Source: Nocardia cerradoensis NBRC 101014 | GTDB lineage: Bacteria > Actinomycetota > Actinomycetes > Mycobacteriales > Mycobacteriaceae | DNA length: 53,842 nucleotides | Direction: 5' to 3' | NCBI RefSeq assembly: GCF_000308535.1 | Contig: NZ_BAFW01000176.1 | Location: 1 to 53,842 of the forward strand | In this document: in pieces, positions 17,427 through 27,189 of the stretch | Layout of the letters: each line of letters begins with the position of its first letter | Numbering within the stretch: the stretch's first letter is position 1 | Made by a program: the position numbers and the translations under genes | Notes under the pieces: model-generated | What the model was told of the DNA's origin: nothing | What the model saw: the letters and a program-made list of their open reading frames with translations, nothing else | The model's database searches: none

Positions 17427-18665
17427 ATGAGTGAGATAAAGATCGAAATCGACGCGGCCGAGGCCGGATTGGACCCGGACCGGCTGCGGCGGTTCGACGA
17501 CTACCTCGACGGCCTGGTGGAAGCGGGCCGCATGCCCGGCTGGGTCGGCATCATCGCGCGCGACGGCAAGATCGCCCACATCGGCACCGGCGGCCACCGC
17601 GACCGCGAGGCCGGCCTCGCGATGGAAGCCGACTCCTTGTTCCGCTCCTGGTCGCTGACCAAACCGTTCACCTCCGTCGCGGCGCTGGCACTGTACGAGG
17701 ACGGGGCCTTCGGGCTCAATGATCCGGTCGCCGACTACATTCCGTCGCTGCGCGATGTGCGCGTGTACACCCGCGGCGGCGGCGCGAACCTGGAGTCGCG
17801 GCCCGCGCGCGAACCCATCCGGATCTGGCATCTGCTCACCCACACCGCCGGATTCACCTACGGCTTCCATCATTCCCATCCCGTGGACGAGCTGTACGTC
17901 CAACGCGGCTTCGAGTGGAGTGCGCCGCCCGGAATCGACCTGGCGACCGCCGTGGACACCTGGGCTTCGCTGCCGCTGCTGTTCGAACCGGGTACCGCGT
18001 GGAACTACGGCGTGAGCACCGACGTGCTCGGCCGGTTGATCGAGGTGGTCTCGGGCAAGTCGCTGGATACCGTTTTCGCCGAACGCATTACGCAGCCGCT
18101 CGGATTGCACGACACCAAGTTCTGGATCGAGCCGGAGGAGACCCAGCGGCTCGCCGCGATCTACATGGCCGATCCGGCGACCGGTCTGGCGGTCCGCAAC
18201 GACGCGATGGGCGGCGACCCCACCCAGCGCCCGACCTGGCTGTCCGGCAGCGCCGGACTGCTCACCACCGCCGCGGACTTCCACACCTTCCTGCAGATGC
18301 TGCTGGCGGGCGGAACCTGGAACGGCGCACGGGTGCTCTCGCCGGCCACCGTGCGGTACATGACCACCAATCAGCTGCCCGGCGGCGCCGACCTCGGGAG
18401 CTTCGGCCGGCCGGTGCTGCCCGCGCTGACCACGATGGCCGGTCTCGGGTTCGGATTCGGCTTCATGACCGTGCTCGACCCGGCCGCGAGCAAGGTGATC
18501 GCGAATCCCGGTGAGTTTTCCTGGTATTCGGCGACCAGCACCTACTTCTTCGTCGACCCGGTCACCCGGATCACGGCACTGGCCTTTCCACAGTTGTTCC
18601 CCTCCAAGGCGCTGCCGCTGTTCTCCCGGCTGCGCCAGCTGGTACACGCCGCCGTCATCGAGTGA
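17427..18665 (+). CDS. Beta-lactamase-fold serine hydrolase (S12 / class C-like esterase)
   Basis: A 412-residue member of the beta-lactamase/penicillin-binding fold family. The nucleophile motif is S76-L-T-K79, and the second motif Y194-G-V-S fits the YxN/YxS position; a WLSGSAGL-type region follows. No signal peptide is seen, so it is probably a cytosolic esterase, transesterase or acyltransferase (EstB or LovD-like relatives are known) rather than a secreted beta-lactamase. ATG 17427 has GGGG upstream; an in-frame GTG at 17358 is weaker. It is divergent from the LLM gene under a shared palindrome. Confidence 0.82.
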   Translation: MSEIKIEIDAAEAGLDPDRLRRFDDYLDGLVEAGRMPGWVGIIARDGKIAHIGTGGHRDREAGLAMEADSLFRSWSLTKPFTSVAALALYEDGAFGLNDPVADYIPSLRDVRVYTRGGGANLESRPAREPIRIWHLLTHTAGFTYGFHHSHPVDELYVQRGFEWSAPPGIDLATAVDTWASLPLLFEPGTAWNYGVSTDVLGRLIEVVSGKSLDTVFAERITQPLGLHDTKFWIEPEETQRLAAIYMADPATGLAVRNDAMGGDPTQRPTWLSGSAGLLTTAADFHTFLQMLLAGGTWNGARVLSPATVRYMTTNQLPGGADLGSFGRPVLPALTTMAGLGFGFGFMTVLDPAASKVIANPGEFSWYSATSTYFFVDPVTRITALAFPQLFPSKALPLFSRLRQLVHAAVIE

Positions 18666-18680
18666 TCGGCGTGGTGACAC

Positions 18681-18710
18681 GAAGGGCGCCGGCCGTGGCC
18701 GGCGCCCTTC
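18681..18710. terminator. Strong bidirectional terminator hairpin
   Basis: GAAGGGCGCCGGCC (18681-18694) and GGCCGGCGCCCTTC (18697-18710) form a perfect 14-bp stem around GT. It lies between the convergent ends of the serine hydrolase gene and the PKS. Confidence 0.85.
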
Positions 18711-18715
18711 GCGCG

Positions 18716-20869
18716 TCAGCGGTCCAGCCATTCGCCCACCGCGCGCGCGGTCGAGGCGGCGTGCTCCTCGAGGATGGTGAAATGGTCGCCCGGCACATCG
18801 ACGACCGTATGCGGCAGCGTCCACGCCGACCGCCAGTCCAGATCCTCGAGCGCCGCGCCGGTGTGGTCGCGCAGCGGCTCGGACGCCCGGACCAAGAGCG
18901 TCGGCGCCGTGATCGGCTCCGGCCGCCAGTGCGCGAAAAGCGGTATGTACCAACCCATCGCCGACAACCGCACGCCGTCGGCGAGCCCGAATCCGGCCTG
19001 CCGATCCAGCACGCCACCGATCACCCGATGCTGGGCACGCCGCAGCAGATCCGCATCGGGCAGGTAGGTGTCCAGCAGCACCACCCCGGCGACGCGAAGT
19101 CCGTCGCGTTCGAGCCGTGCGGCCACCGCGTGCGCCAGCCAGCCGCCGGACGAGGTTCCGGTCAGCACCACCTCCGCCCGGGCGGCGATCGGCCGGACGA
19201 TCTCGGTCTGCAGATCGATGACCGCCTCGATCGTCGCGGGCAGACTGTCACCGCTGACGAAGCCGGGAGCGGGTAACGCCGAAACCTTGCGCTGCCCGCG
19301 GAATTCGTCGGCGAAACGGGTGTACACCTGCGCACCGGTCATCGCCACCAGCGCGGAGAAGCAGATCACCTGGGGGCCGCCGTCGCCGTCGGCGAGGGTG
19401 ACCGGATCCGGATGCGGCACCGTGGCCGCGCTGTCGAACATCGGCCGCAGCCGCGCCGCCTCGCGCAGCAGCGCCATACCCTCCGCGAATTTGCCCGATT
19501 CGAACGCCTGGTGGAACAGCATGCTGACCGGGTCGGCCGGGGCGACCGGCGGCTCGTCGGTGAGGGCGAGTTCGGATCCGAGCGCCTTGGCCAGCTCGCT
19601 GGCGGTGGCGTGGTCGAACAGGAAGGTCACCGCGATCGACAGCCCGGTCGCGGCATTGAGCCGATTGCGCAATTCGACCGTGGTCAGGGAGTCGAAACCC
19701 AGCTCGAGCAGATTGCGATCGTCGTCGTCGGCACGCGGGGCGTCGTAGCCGAGCACCGCGGCGATCTCGGCGCGAACCAGTTCGAGCAGGGCGCGGTCGG
19801 CCTCGTCCTCGGGCAGGGCGGCGAGGCGTTCGGCGAAATTCCGGCCCGTCGTGGCCTCCGCGGGCTCGGCGGCCGGCTGCGCCTCGGGCAGCTCCGCCAG
19901 CAGCGGGAGCGGTCGCGCGGCGGTGAGTACCGGCGCCAGGCGCGTCCAGTCGATATCGGCCACGAGCAGCCCGCTCTCCCCCGCGCGCAGCGCGCGTTCG
20001 AGATGGTCGAGTGCCGCGTCGGGGTCCATCGGCAGGACTCCCTGCCGCCGCCACCGCTGCGCCGCACCGGGTTCGGCGGCCATACCGCCGCCGTCCCACG
20101 CACCCCAGGCGATCGAGGTGGCGGGCAGGCCGAGTCCGCGCCGATGTGCGGCCAGCGCATCGAGATAGGCATTGGCCGCGCCGTAGACGCCCTGGTCCGC
20201 ACTACCCCAGACGGCCGCGCCCGAGGAGAACAGGACGAAGGCGTCCAGCTCACCGGTCAGTTCATGGAGATACTGTGCCGCAACGGCTTTCGGCCCGATG
20301 ACGCGGGCGATGTCGGCGGCGGTCACCTCGGTGACGGGCGTGCTGTCCACGACGCCCGCGGCATGGACGACCGTGCGGAGGTCGGCGATGTCGCCGATCA
20401 CCCGGGCCAGTGCCGCGCGGTCGGTGATGTCGCAGGCCACGATGGTGACCGCCGATCCGAATTCCGCGCGCAGTGCTGCCGCGTTCGGCGCGGCGGGACC
20501 GCTGCGGCTGAGCAGGACCACGTGGTCGGTGCCGGTTCGCAGCAGCCACCGGGCCACCCGGGCGCCGATCGCGCCGGTTCCCCCGGTGACCAGCGCCGAA
20601 CCCCGGGAACGCCACGGCGCGCGGTCGTTCCGCGCGTGGGCGCGCACCAGCCGGCGCGCGAACAGACCCGACGGGCGCACCGCCATCTGATTCTCCGTCG
20701 CGGTGCTCAGGGCATGCTCGAGCGTGGCGACGAGATCCGCGTCCAGTGGTGTCGCGGGCAGGTCGATCAGGCCGCCCCAGCGGTCCGGGCGCGCCAGCGC
20801 GAGGCTGTAGCCGAGACCCCACAGCACGCTCTGCGCCGGGTCGGCGAGCGGCTCCCCCGCCACGCCCAC
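18716..20869 (-). CDS. Type I PKS, downstream frame: KR-ACP-TE (split by frameshift)
   Basis: The 3' part of the PKS in a different frame. It contains the inactive half of the KR structural region, a catalytic ketoreductase (TGGTGAIG nucleotide motif; Ser in FSSGAAVWG and Tyr in YGAANA), an ACP with GFDSLTTVEL, and a C-terminal thioesterase with nucleophile motif GTSSGG, Asp in LLDTYLP and His in GDHFTIL. The KR has a Trp 8 residues before the catalytic Tyr and VDS rather than LDD, which by Caffrey's rules suggests an A-type KR. GTG 20869 is only the first possible start; it has no clear SD, and homology continues from the upstream frame. This is almost certainly one gene with the feature at 20262-26894. 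Confidence 0.9.
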   Translation of the reverse strand: MGVAGEPLADPAQSVLWGLGYSLALARPDRWGGLIDLPATPLDADLVATLEHALSTATENQMAVRPSGLFARRLVRAHARNDRAPWRSRGSALVTGGTGAIGARVARWLLRTGTDHVVLLSRSGPAAPNAAALRAEFGSAVTIVACDITDRAALARVIGDIADLRTVVHAAGVVDSTPVTEVTAADIARVIGPKAVAAQYLHELTGELDAFVLFSSGAAVWGSADQGVYGAANAYLDALAAHRRGLGLPATSIAWGAWDGGGMAAEPGAAQRWRRQGVLPMDPDAALDHLERALRAGESGLLVADIDWTRLAPVLTAARPLPLLAELPEAQPAAEPAEATTGRNFAERLAALPEDEADRALLELVRAEIAAVLGYDAPRADDDDRNLLELGFDSLTTVELRNRLNAATGLSIAVTFLFDHATASELAKALGSELALTDEPPVAPADPVSMLFHQAFESGKFAEGMALLREAARLRPMFDSAATVPHPDPVTLADGDGGPQVICFSALVAMTGAQVYTRFADEFRGQRKVSALPAPGFVSGDSLPATIEAVIDLQTEIVRPIAARAEVVLTGTSSGGWLAHAVAARLERDGLRVAGVVLLDTYLPDADLLRRAQHRVIGGVLDRQAGFGLADGVRLSAMGWYIPLFAHWRPEPITAPTLLVRASEPLRDHTGAALEDLDWRSAWTLPHTVVDVPGDHFTILEEHAASTARAVGEWLDR

Positions 20870-23800
20870 CCGCCCCGCGCGTGATCACATACAGCGGAAC
20901 GGATTCGGGGAGCCCACGCAGCAGTTCCAGGGTTTCGCCGATATCGCTGCGGAACGACAGCGCACCGCGCAACGGCCCGGAGTCGCGGTCGTCGGTGACC
21001 TCGAGCCTCGATCGCGACAGCGCGTCCCGCACCTCGTCCGGCGCGCCGACGAGCAACCATCGTCCGGCCGGGCGCGCCGTGGCCGGCGGCAGTGCGCGCC
21101 AGTCGACGCGGTAGCGCCAGTCGTCGGCGGTGCGCGCGCGAGGCGGTTCGGCGGACAGCCAATAGCGTTGGCGCCGGAAGGTGTACGTCGGCGCGTCGGC
21201 GTCCGGTGCGGCGCCGATGACGCGCGGCCAGTCGACAGGCAGCCCGCGCACCCAGCCGTCGCCGGCCGCGGTGAGCAGCCGGTCCAGCCCGCCCTCCCCG
21301 CGTCGCAGCGATCCGACCACGACGCCGTCGGCGCCCACCGTCTCCTCCACCGCACCGACCAGGCCGGGGTGCGGGGAGGATTCGACGAAGAAGCGGAATC
21401 CGTCGGCGGCCAGCGCCGCCACCGCTCCGGCGAAGTCGACGGGTTCACGCAAGTTCCGGAACCAGTAGGCCGCATCCAATTCGGCGGTGTCGAGCAGGCC
21501 ACCGCGCACCGAGGAGTAGAACGCGACCGCGGAGCTGCGCGGACGCAACGACACGAGCCGGTCCACCAGTTCGTCGTGGACCGCCTCCACCGCGGGGGAA
21601 TGGGAGGCGTAGTCGACATCCACCCAGCGCACCCGAACACCCTCGGCCTCGACACCGTCGGCGACCGTGCGTAAGGGCTGCGAATCTCCGGACAGCACAA
21701 CGACTTCGGGCCCGTTGACGGCGGCGACGACCACGCCGTCCACGAGCCGCGGCCGGATCCGCTCGGGCGCGGCCCACACCACGGCCATCCCGCCGGAGCC
21801 GCTCAGTTTCCGCGCGATCAGCCGCGACCGCGTCACGACGATGTGCACGGCGTCCGCGAGGGTCAGACCGCCCGCGACGAACGCCGCCGCGACCTCCCCC
21901 TGGGAATGGCCGGCCACCGCCTCCGCGCCGATCCCCCACGACGCCCACACCAGCGCCACCCCGACACTCATCGCGAACAGCGCGACCTGCACCACGTCGA
22001 CGCGGTCGAGCGGTTCGGCCCCGTCCCGATCGAGCAGCACGTCCCGGACGGACCAGCCGGCCGCCTCCCGCACCACCACGTCCAGGGTCGACACCCAGGC
22101 GCGGAAGACCGGCGACGATTCCCACAGCTGCGCTCCCATCCCCGCCCACTGGCCGCCCTGGCCGGGGAACAGCACGGCCACGCCCTCGACCGGCTCGAAT
22201 CGAAACCCGAACGCCGCCAGCAATTCCGGGAAGGTCAGCGCGGCAGTGCCGAGCGGCACCGGCTCGTCCTCGTGCGAGGCCGGCGTCGGCACGGCCGCGA
22301 CCACCCGCGTCGGTGCGTCGGCGATCCGGTGCAGTGCTTCGGCGAGGTCCTCCGGGGTGCGCCCGATCACCACGGCGCGCTCGGCCAGCGTGGCGCGGGT
22401 GGCGAGCGCGGCGGCGACCGAGCGCGGATGCGGTGCGTCCGGCCGCCGGGCGAAATCGGCCAGCGCGGCGGCATGTTCGCGCAAACCGTCGGCCGAGGCC
22501 GCCGACACGATCCACGGCACCGGCCCGCTGCGCGCCACGGGTGCCGAGTCCGCGACCGCCGGCGCCTGTTCCAGCACCACGTGCGCATTGGTTCCGCCGA
22601 TGCCGAACGAGGACACCGCCGCGCGCCGCGGGCGGCCGCTCGCCGGCCAGGGCTCGTTGCGGGTCAGCAGTTCCACCTGCCCTGCGGCCCAATCGATCAG
22701 CGGTGACGGGCGGTCGGCGTGCAGAGTGCGCGGCAGCACGCCGTGCCGCAGCGCCTGCACCATCTTGATCACGCCGCCGACGCCCGCGGCCGCCTGACTG
22801 TGCCCGATATTGGATTTCAGCGATCCCAGCCGCAGCGGATGCCCGCCCGCCCGGTCGCGGCCGTAGGTCGCCAGCAGCGCATGGGCCTCGATCGGATCAC
22901 CGAGCGCGGTTCCGGTGCCGTGTCCCTCCACCACATCGACGTCCGCCGTGGTCAACCCGGCATCGGCCAGGGCCCGGCGGATCACGCGCTCCTGAGAGGG
23001 CCCGTTCGGCGCGGTCAACCCGTTGGACGCCCCGTCGGAGTTGACCGCGCTGCCGCGCAGCACGGCCAGCACGCGGTGGCCGTGGCGCCGCGCATCCGAC
23101 AGACGTTCCAGCAGGAGCACTCCCACGCCTTCGGCCCAGCCGGTGCCGTCGGCGCCCGCACCGAAGGCACGGCAGCGGCCGTCCGGTGAGAGTCCGCGCT
23201 GCTGGGAGAATTCGATGAAGATGCCCGGTGTGGACATGACCGTCGCACCGCCGGCCACGGCGAGCGAGCATTCGCCGCGACGCAGGGCGGCCGCCGCGAG
23301 GTGCAGGGCGACCAGCGAACTCGAGCACGCGGTATCCACCGTCAGCGTCGGCCCGGTGAAGCCGTAAACGTAGGAGATCCGGCCCGAGGCCACGCCTCCG
23401 GTGGTGCCGGTCAGGACGTATCCGGCAGCCCGTTCGCCGGCCTCGCTCATGCGCGGCCCGTAGTCGGGCGCCATCGCGCCGATGAAGACGCCGGTATCGC
23501 TGCCGCGCAGCGCGTGCACGTTCAGCCCGGCGCGTTCGAACAGCTCCCACGAGGTCTCGAGCAGCAGGCGCTGCTGCGGATCCATCGCGGCCGCCTCGCG
23601 CGGTGAGATCCCGAACAGTTCGGCATCGAATTGCGGTGCGTCGTAGAGGAATCCGCCCGCGCGTGCCGACGACTTGCCGACCCGGCCGGGCTCGTCGTCG
23701 AACAGCCCGGCCAGATCCCAGCCTCGGTCGGCCGGGAACGGGCCGATCGCATCCCGCCCGGCAACCACCAGGTCCCAGAGTTTCTCGGGGGTGTCGGCGC

Positions 23801-26800
23801 CCCCGGGATACCGGCAGGCCATCGAGACGATCGCGATCGCATCGGCATCGTCGGTGCTGGTGTCCTGGATGCCGTCGCCGGCAAGAGGGGTCGGAAGTTC
23901 CTGGGCGGGCGAGTCGTTCAGGAGATTCGTGAGGTGGTCGGCGAGCCGGTCGGGGCTGGGGTGGTCGAACAGGACCGACGCGGGCAGCGACAATCCGGTC
24001 GCGAGCGACAGCCGGTTGCGTAGTTCGATCGCCATCACCGAATCGAATCCACTGCCGGTGAAACTCACCGCGGCGTCGGAGATGTCCGCGGCACCGACCG
24101 CCGCCGCCTCGGCACGAATGAGCCCGAGCAGTTCCCGGCGGCGACGGGCCGGCGGCAGCGCGTGCCAGCGTGCGCCGGGGTCCGGACGGCCGGGCTCCGC
24201 GGCGGTCGCCGCACCGGGCCAGAAGGTGGTGCGGCGGAACGAGTATTCCGGTGCGCGCCGCCGCGGCCCCGGCCCGACGACCGAGGCCCAGTCGACGCCG
24301 ACGCCGGCGACCCATGCCTGGGCCAGCGACTCCAGCAGGCGGTTCGCCCCACCGTCGTCCCGGCGCAGCGAACTCAGCACCACGACCCGCGGGCCCGCCG
24401 CATCCTCCACTGCCCCGGCCAGACTCGGATGCGGCGAGCATTCGACGAAGGTCCGGAGTCCGTCGGCGAGCAGGGCATCGACAGCGCCGGCGAAATTCAC
24501 CGGTTCCCGCAGGTTGCGGAACCAGTACTCGGCGTCCACTCCGGCCGCGTCCAGGCGCGCACCGGTGACCGAGGAATAGAACGGCACCTGCGTGCGGCGG
24601 GGCCGCACCGCGGCCAATTCGGCCACCAGCTCCGCGCGCACGGGCTCGACCTGGGGCGAGTGCGACGCGTAGTCGACGTCCACCCAGCGCACCCGCACGC
24701 CCTCGTCGTCGTAACGAGACACCAACGCCGCCAATGCCTCCGGCGCACCGGTCAGCACCGTCGTCGCCGGGCCGTTGATCGCGGCCACCGACACCGCGCC
24801 GACCAGACGGGCCCGCACCGCATCCGCCGGTGCCCACACCACGGCCATGCGTCCGGCGCCGCTGAGCCGCCGCGCGACCAGTGCCGAGCGGCCGGCGACC
24901 ACGCGCACGGCGTCGCCGAGGGTCAGCGCGCCCGCTACGAAGGCCGCCGCCACCTCGCCCTGGGAATGGCCCACCACGGCGTCCGGCGCGATCCCCCAGG
25001 ACGCCCACACCAGCGCGATTCCGACCATCGTCACGAACAGGGCCGGCTGCACCACGTCGACCCGGTCCAGCGACGGTGCGCCGTCCACATCGAGCAGCAC
25101 CTCCCGCACCGACCATCCGGCCTCGGCCGCGATCACCTCGTCCGCCACGCGCACCCAGGCGCGGAACACCGCGGAGGTCTCCCACAGACGCGCTCCCATA
25201 CCGGCCCACTGACCGCCCTGCCCCGGGAAGACGAAGGCGACGGATTCGGCCGCGGCAGCAGGGAAGTCCCACAGCTCCGTCAGCTCCCGGAAGGTCACCG
25301 ACGGGCCTGCCGGGACGGGCAGCTCGCGATCGTCGGACCAGACGTCCCGCGCGGGGACCACCCGGGATTCGCTCTGCGAAACCTGTCGCAGCCCAGCGGA
25401 AAGCTCCTCCGCGTTCGGCGCGAAGACGACCGCGCGTTCGGTCAGGCCGGAGCGAGCGGCGAGCGTGCGTGCGATCTCCGGCAGCGCGGCATCCGAATCG
25501 GGGATGCCCGCCCGCAGATCCGCGGCCAGCGCCCGCAGTCCCGCGTCCGAGACCGCCGAGAAGACCCAGGGCACCGGCCGGGGCGCGACAGCCGGACCGG
25601 AGGGAGTGTGGCCGCTCGCCGGTCGATCCGCCACGGCCGGCTCCGGAGCCGCGACGACCACGTGGCAATTCGTGCCACCCATACCGAAGGCCGAAACCCC
25701 CGCCACACGTTCGCCGTCCGGCCAGGCGCGCCGGTCGGTCACCACCTCGAGTCGCCAATCCTTCCATCGCACAGCGGGATTCGGGGTCCGAAAGTTCAGA
25801 CTCGGCGGTAGTTCACCGTGGTGCACGGCAAGCACCACCTTCAGCAGGCCGGCGATTCCGGCCGCACCTTCGAGATGCCCGATGTTGGTCTTCGCCGATC
25901 CGACCAGCAGCGGGGTGCGGCGCGGCACACCCAGTTCGGTGCCGAGCGCCTCGGCCTCCACCGGATCACCCACCCGCGTCCCGGTTCCGTGCAATTCCAC
26001 ATAGGCCACCGCGGCCGGGTCGACACCGGCCGCACGGTACGCCTCGCGCAGTACGGCACGCTGCCCGTCGACCGTCGGCGTGGTGAGATCCTTTCCCGCG
26101 CCGTCGTTTCCGAGCGCACTGCCGCGCAACACGGCGTAGATCCGATCCCCGTCGGCGAGCGCCTGCGGCACCGTCTTGAGGACCACGAAGCCGCCGCCCT
26201 CGCCGCGGACGAAACCGTTGGCCCGGGCGTCGAAGGTGTAGCAGCGACCGTCCGGCGACAGCCCGCCGAACCGCGACATCCGCACCGCACTGTCCTCGAC
26301 CAGATTCAGTTGCACCCCACCCGCCAGCGCGGTGGTCGATTCGCCACGCCGCAGGCTCTCCATCGCCAGATGGACCGCGACCAGCGACGAGGACTGTCCG
26401 GTGTCGACGGTCAGGCTGGGACCGCGCAGGCCGAGCAGGTAGGAGATCCGATTCGCGATCACGCCGCGACTGGCGCCCACACCGGTGTGGTGTGCGATCG
26501 CCGCATCGCCGCGGCGCTGCTGCACGATGCGGTAGTCGTCGGCCATCGCGCCCACGAATACTCCGGTGCGGCCGACCCGGCGGCCGAGGGCGTCCTCGAA
26601 CGCCTGCCAGGCCAATTCCAGCATCAACCGCTGCTGCGGGTCCGTCTCGATCGCCTCACGCGCGGAGATGCCGAAGAAGGCGGCGTCGAAATCCGTGACG
26701 GTGTCGAGGAATCCGCCTCGCCGCAGCGATTCGTCGGCGGAGCGCCACCGCTCGGGCGGGGTGTCGGTGATCGCGTCGGTGCCGCTGCGCAGCAACTGCC

Positions 26801-26894
26801 AGAAGGCCCGCGGGTCGGGCGCCTGCGGTAAGCGGCACGACAGTCCGACCACGGCGATGGCGGTCCGGGACGGGGGTAGGGGAACCATGCTCAT
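20262..26894 (-). CDS. Type I PKS, upstream frame: KSQ-AT-ACP-KS-AT (split by frameshift)
   Basis: The start is ATG 26894 (MSMVPLPP, SD GGAAG). The first KS (about 11-420) has Gln167 in place of the active Cys (VDTGQSSS), the hallmark of a KSQ loading decarboxylase. AT1 (about 550-840) has GHSQG 642-646 and YASH 742-745, the methylmalonyl signature. ACP1 has phosphopantetheine Ser952. KS2 (about 1017-1440) has the normal Cys1190. AT2 has GHSQG near 1660 and a second YASH. Homology then continues to about residue 2008 (PLYVITRGA) and switches frame; the last 205 codons of this frame (to 20262) are not homologous. Repaired, the protein would be about 2,725 residues: KSQ-AT-ACP / KS-AT-KR-ACP-TE, starting from a propionyl unit and adding one methylmalonyl unit. 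Confidence 0.92.
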   Translation of the reverse strand: MSMVPLPPSRTAIAVVGLSCRLPQAPDPRAFWQLLRSGTDAITDTPPERWRSADESLRRGGFLDTVTDFDAAFFGISAREAIETDPQQRLMLELAWQAFEDALGRRVGRTGVFVGAMADDYRIVQQRRGDAAIAHHTGVGASRGVIANRISYLLGLRGPSLTVDTGQSSSLVAVHLAMESLRRGESTTALAGGVQLNLVEDSAVRMSRFGGLSPDGRCYTFDARANGFVRGEGGGFVVLKTVPQALADGDRIYAVLRGSALGNDGAGKDLTTPTVDGQRAVLREAYRAAGVDPAAVAYVELHGTGTRVGDPVEAEALGTELGVPRRTPLLVGSAKTNIGHLEGAAGIAGLLKVVLAVHHGELPPSLNFRTPNPAVRWKDWRLEVVTDRRAWPDGERVAGVSAFGMGGTNCHVVVAAPEPAVADRPASGHTPSGPAVAPRPVPWVFSAVSDAGLRALAADLRAGIPDSDAALPEIARTLAARSGLTERAVVFAPNAEELSAGLRQVSQSESRVVPARDVWSDDRELPVPAGPSVTFRELTELWDFPAAAAESVAFVFPGQGGQWAGMGARLWETSAVFRAWVRVADEVIAAEAGWSVREVLLDVDGAPSLDRVDVVQPALFVTMVGIALVWASWGIAPDAVVGHSQGEVAAAFVAGALTLGDAVRVVAGRSALVARRLSGAGRMAVVWAPADAVRARLVGAVSVAAINGPATTVLTGAPEALAALVSRYDDEGVRVRWVDVDYASHSPQVEPVRAELVAELAAVRPRRTQVPFYSSVTGARLDAAGVDAEYWFRNLREPVNFAGAVDALLADGLRTFVECSPHPSLAGAVEDAAGPRVVVLSSLRRDDGGANRLLESLAQAWVAGVGVDWASVVGPGPRRRAPEYSFRRTTFWPGAATAAEPGRPDPGARWHALPPARRRRELLGLIRAEAAAVGAADISDAAVSFTGSGFDSVMAIELRNRLSLATGLSLPASVLFDHPSPDRLADHLTNLLNDSPAQELPTPLAGDGIQDTSTDDADAIAIVSMACRYPGGADTPEKLWDLVVAGRDAIGPFPADRGWDLAGLFDDEPGRVGKSSARAGGFLYDAPQFDAELFGISPREAAAMDPQQRLLLETSWELFERAGLNVHALRGSDTGVFIGAMAPDYGPRMSEAGERAAGYVLTGTTGGVASGRISYVYGFTGPTLTVDTACSSSLVALHLAAAALRRGECSLAVAGGATVMSTPGIFIEFSQQRGLSPDGRCRAFGAGADGTGWAEGVGVLLLERLSDARRHGHRVLAVLRGSAVNSDGASNGLTAPNGPSQERVIRRALADAGLTTADVDVVEGHGTGTALGDPIEAHALLATYGRDRAGGHPLRLGSLKSNIGHSQAAAGVGGVIKMVQALRHGVLPRTLHADRPSPLIDWAAGQVELLTRNEPWPASGRPRRAAVSSFGIGGTNAHVVLEQAPAVADSAPVARSGPVPWIVSAASADGLREHAAALADFARRPDAPHPRSVAAALATRATLAERAVVIGRTPEDLAEALHRIADAPTRVVAAVPTPASHEDEPVPLGTAALTFPELLAAFGFRFEPVEGVAVLFPGQGGQWAGMGAQLWESSPVFRAWVSTLDVVVREAAGWSVRDVLLDRDGAEPLDRVDVVQVALFAMSVGVALVWASWGIGAEAVAGHSQGEVAAAFVAGGLTLADAVHIVVTRSRLIARKLSGSGGMAVVWAAPERIRPRLVDGVVVAAVNGPEVVVLSGDSQPLRTVADGVEAEGVRVRWVDVDYASHSPAVEAVHDELVDRLVSLRPRSSAVAFYSSVRGGLLDTAELDAAYWFRNLREPVDFAGAVAALAADGFRFFVESSPHPGLVGAVEETVGADGVVVGSLRRGEGGLDRLLTAAGDGWVRGLPVDWPRVIGAAPDADAPTYTFRRQRYWLSAEPPRARTADDWRYRVDWRALPPATARPAGRWLLVGAPDEVRDALSRSRLEVTDDRDSGPLRGALSFRSDIGETLELLRGLPESVPLYVITRGAGGRGGGAARRPGAERAVGSRLQPRAGAPGPLGRPDRPARDTTGRGSRRHARACPEHRDGESDGGAPVGSVRAPAGARPRAERPRAVAFPGFGAGHRGNRRDRRPGGPVAAANRHRPRGPAQPQRSRRAERGSTARGIRIGGHHRGLRHHRPRGTGPGDRRHRRPPHGRPCRGRRGQHARHRGDRRRHRPRHRAESRCGTVSP
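20867..20875 (-). other. Apparent +1 frameshift site inside the PKS gene
   Basis: On the coding strand the sequence reads ACG CGC GGG GCG G GTG GGC GTG GCG. Removing one G from the GGG at 20871-20869 joins PLYVITRGA to VGVAGEPLADPAQ, the expected uninterrupted PKS sequence before the KR. The site is in a G-rich run, where sequencing errors and real slippage both occur. Confidence 0.8.
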
Positions 26895-27147
26895 TCGGCC
26901 ACTTCCGTTGCTGTGCGAACGACCGCGAGGTCTGTGCGAGCGTCGGCCGGCATCGTCGCCAGGGCCGCGGGTGAGGCCCGGAGGTCCGGCGACTGGACAG
27001 CGCCGGTCTGTGCACCCTCGGGCGGCTCGGCTCAGTCTGTCCGAGCAGGGAGGGGCGCGTCTTCGGCCGCAGGCACGGATCGGCGGCCGCGGTACCGGTC
27101 CGGGGCCCGGCCCGGCCTCCGGGGCCGCGGACCGGGTCGCCACCTCG

Positions 27148-27163
27148 TTCGACTATCATCGAA
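27148..27163. promoter_or_regulatory. Operator TTCGA-N6-TCGAA in the PKS/arsR intergenic region
   Basis: A perfect TTCGA-CTATCA-TCGAA palindrome lies 27 bp before the arsR start and about 250 bp upstream of the divergent PKS start. The spacer contains TATCAT (27154-27159), a possible -10 element for arsR, so a bound repressor would block it. The 295-bp gap (26895-27189) otherwise shows no gene. Confidence 0.65.
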
Positions 27164-27189
27164 ATAGCAGAGGTGAGCGGAAGGCGGTC

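Noticed and set aside
22897..25767. 956-codon minus-strand frame inside the PKS
   Set aside because: Alternative frame of the KS/AT region; the other frame carries all PKS motifs.
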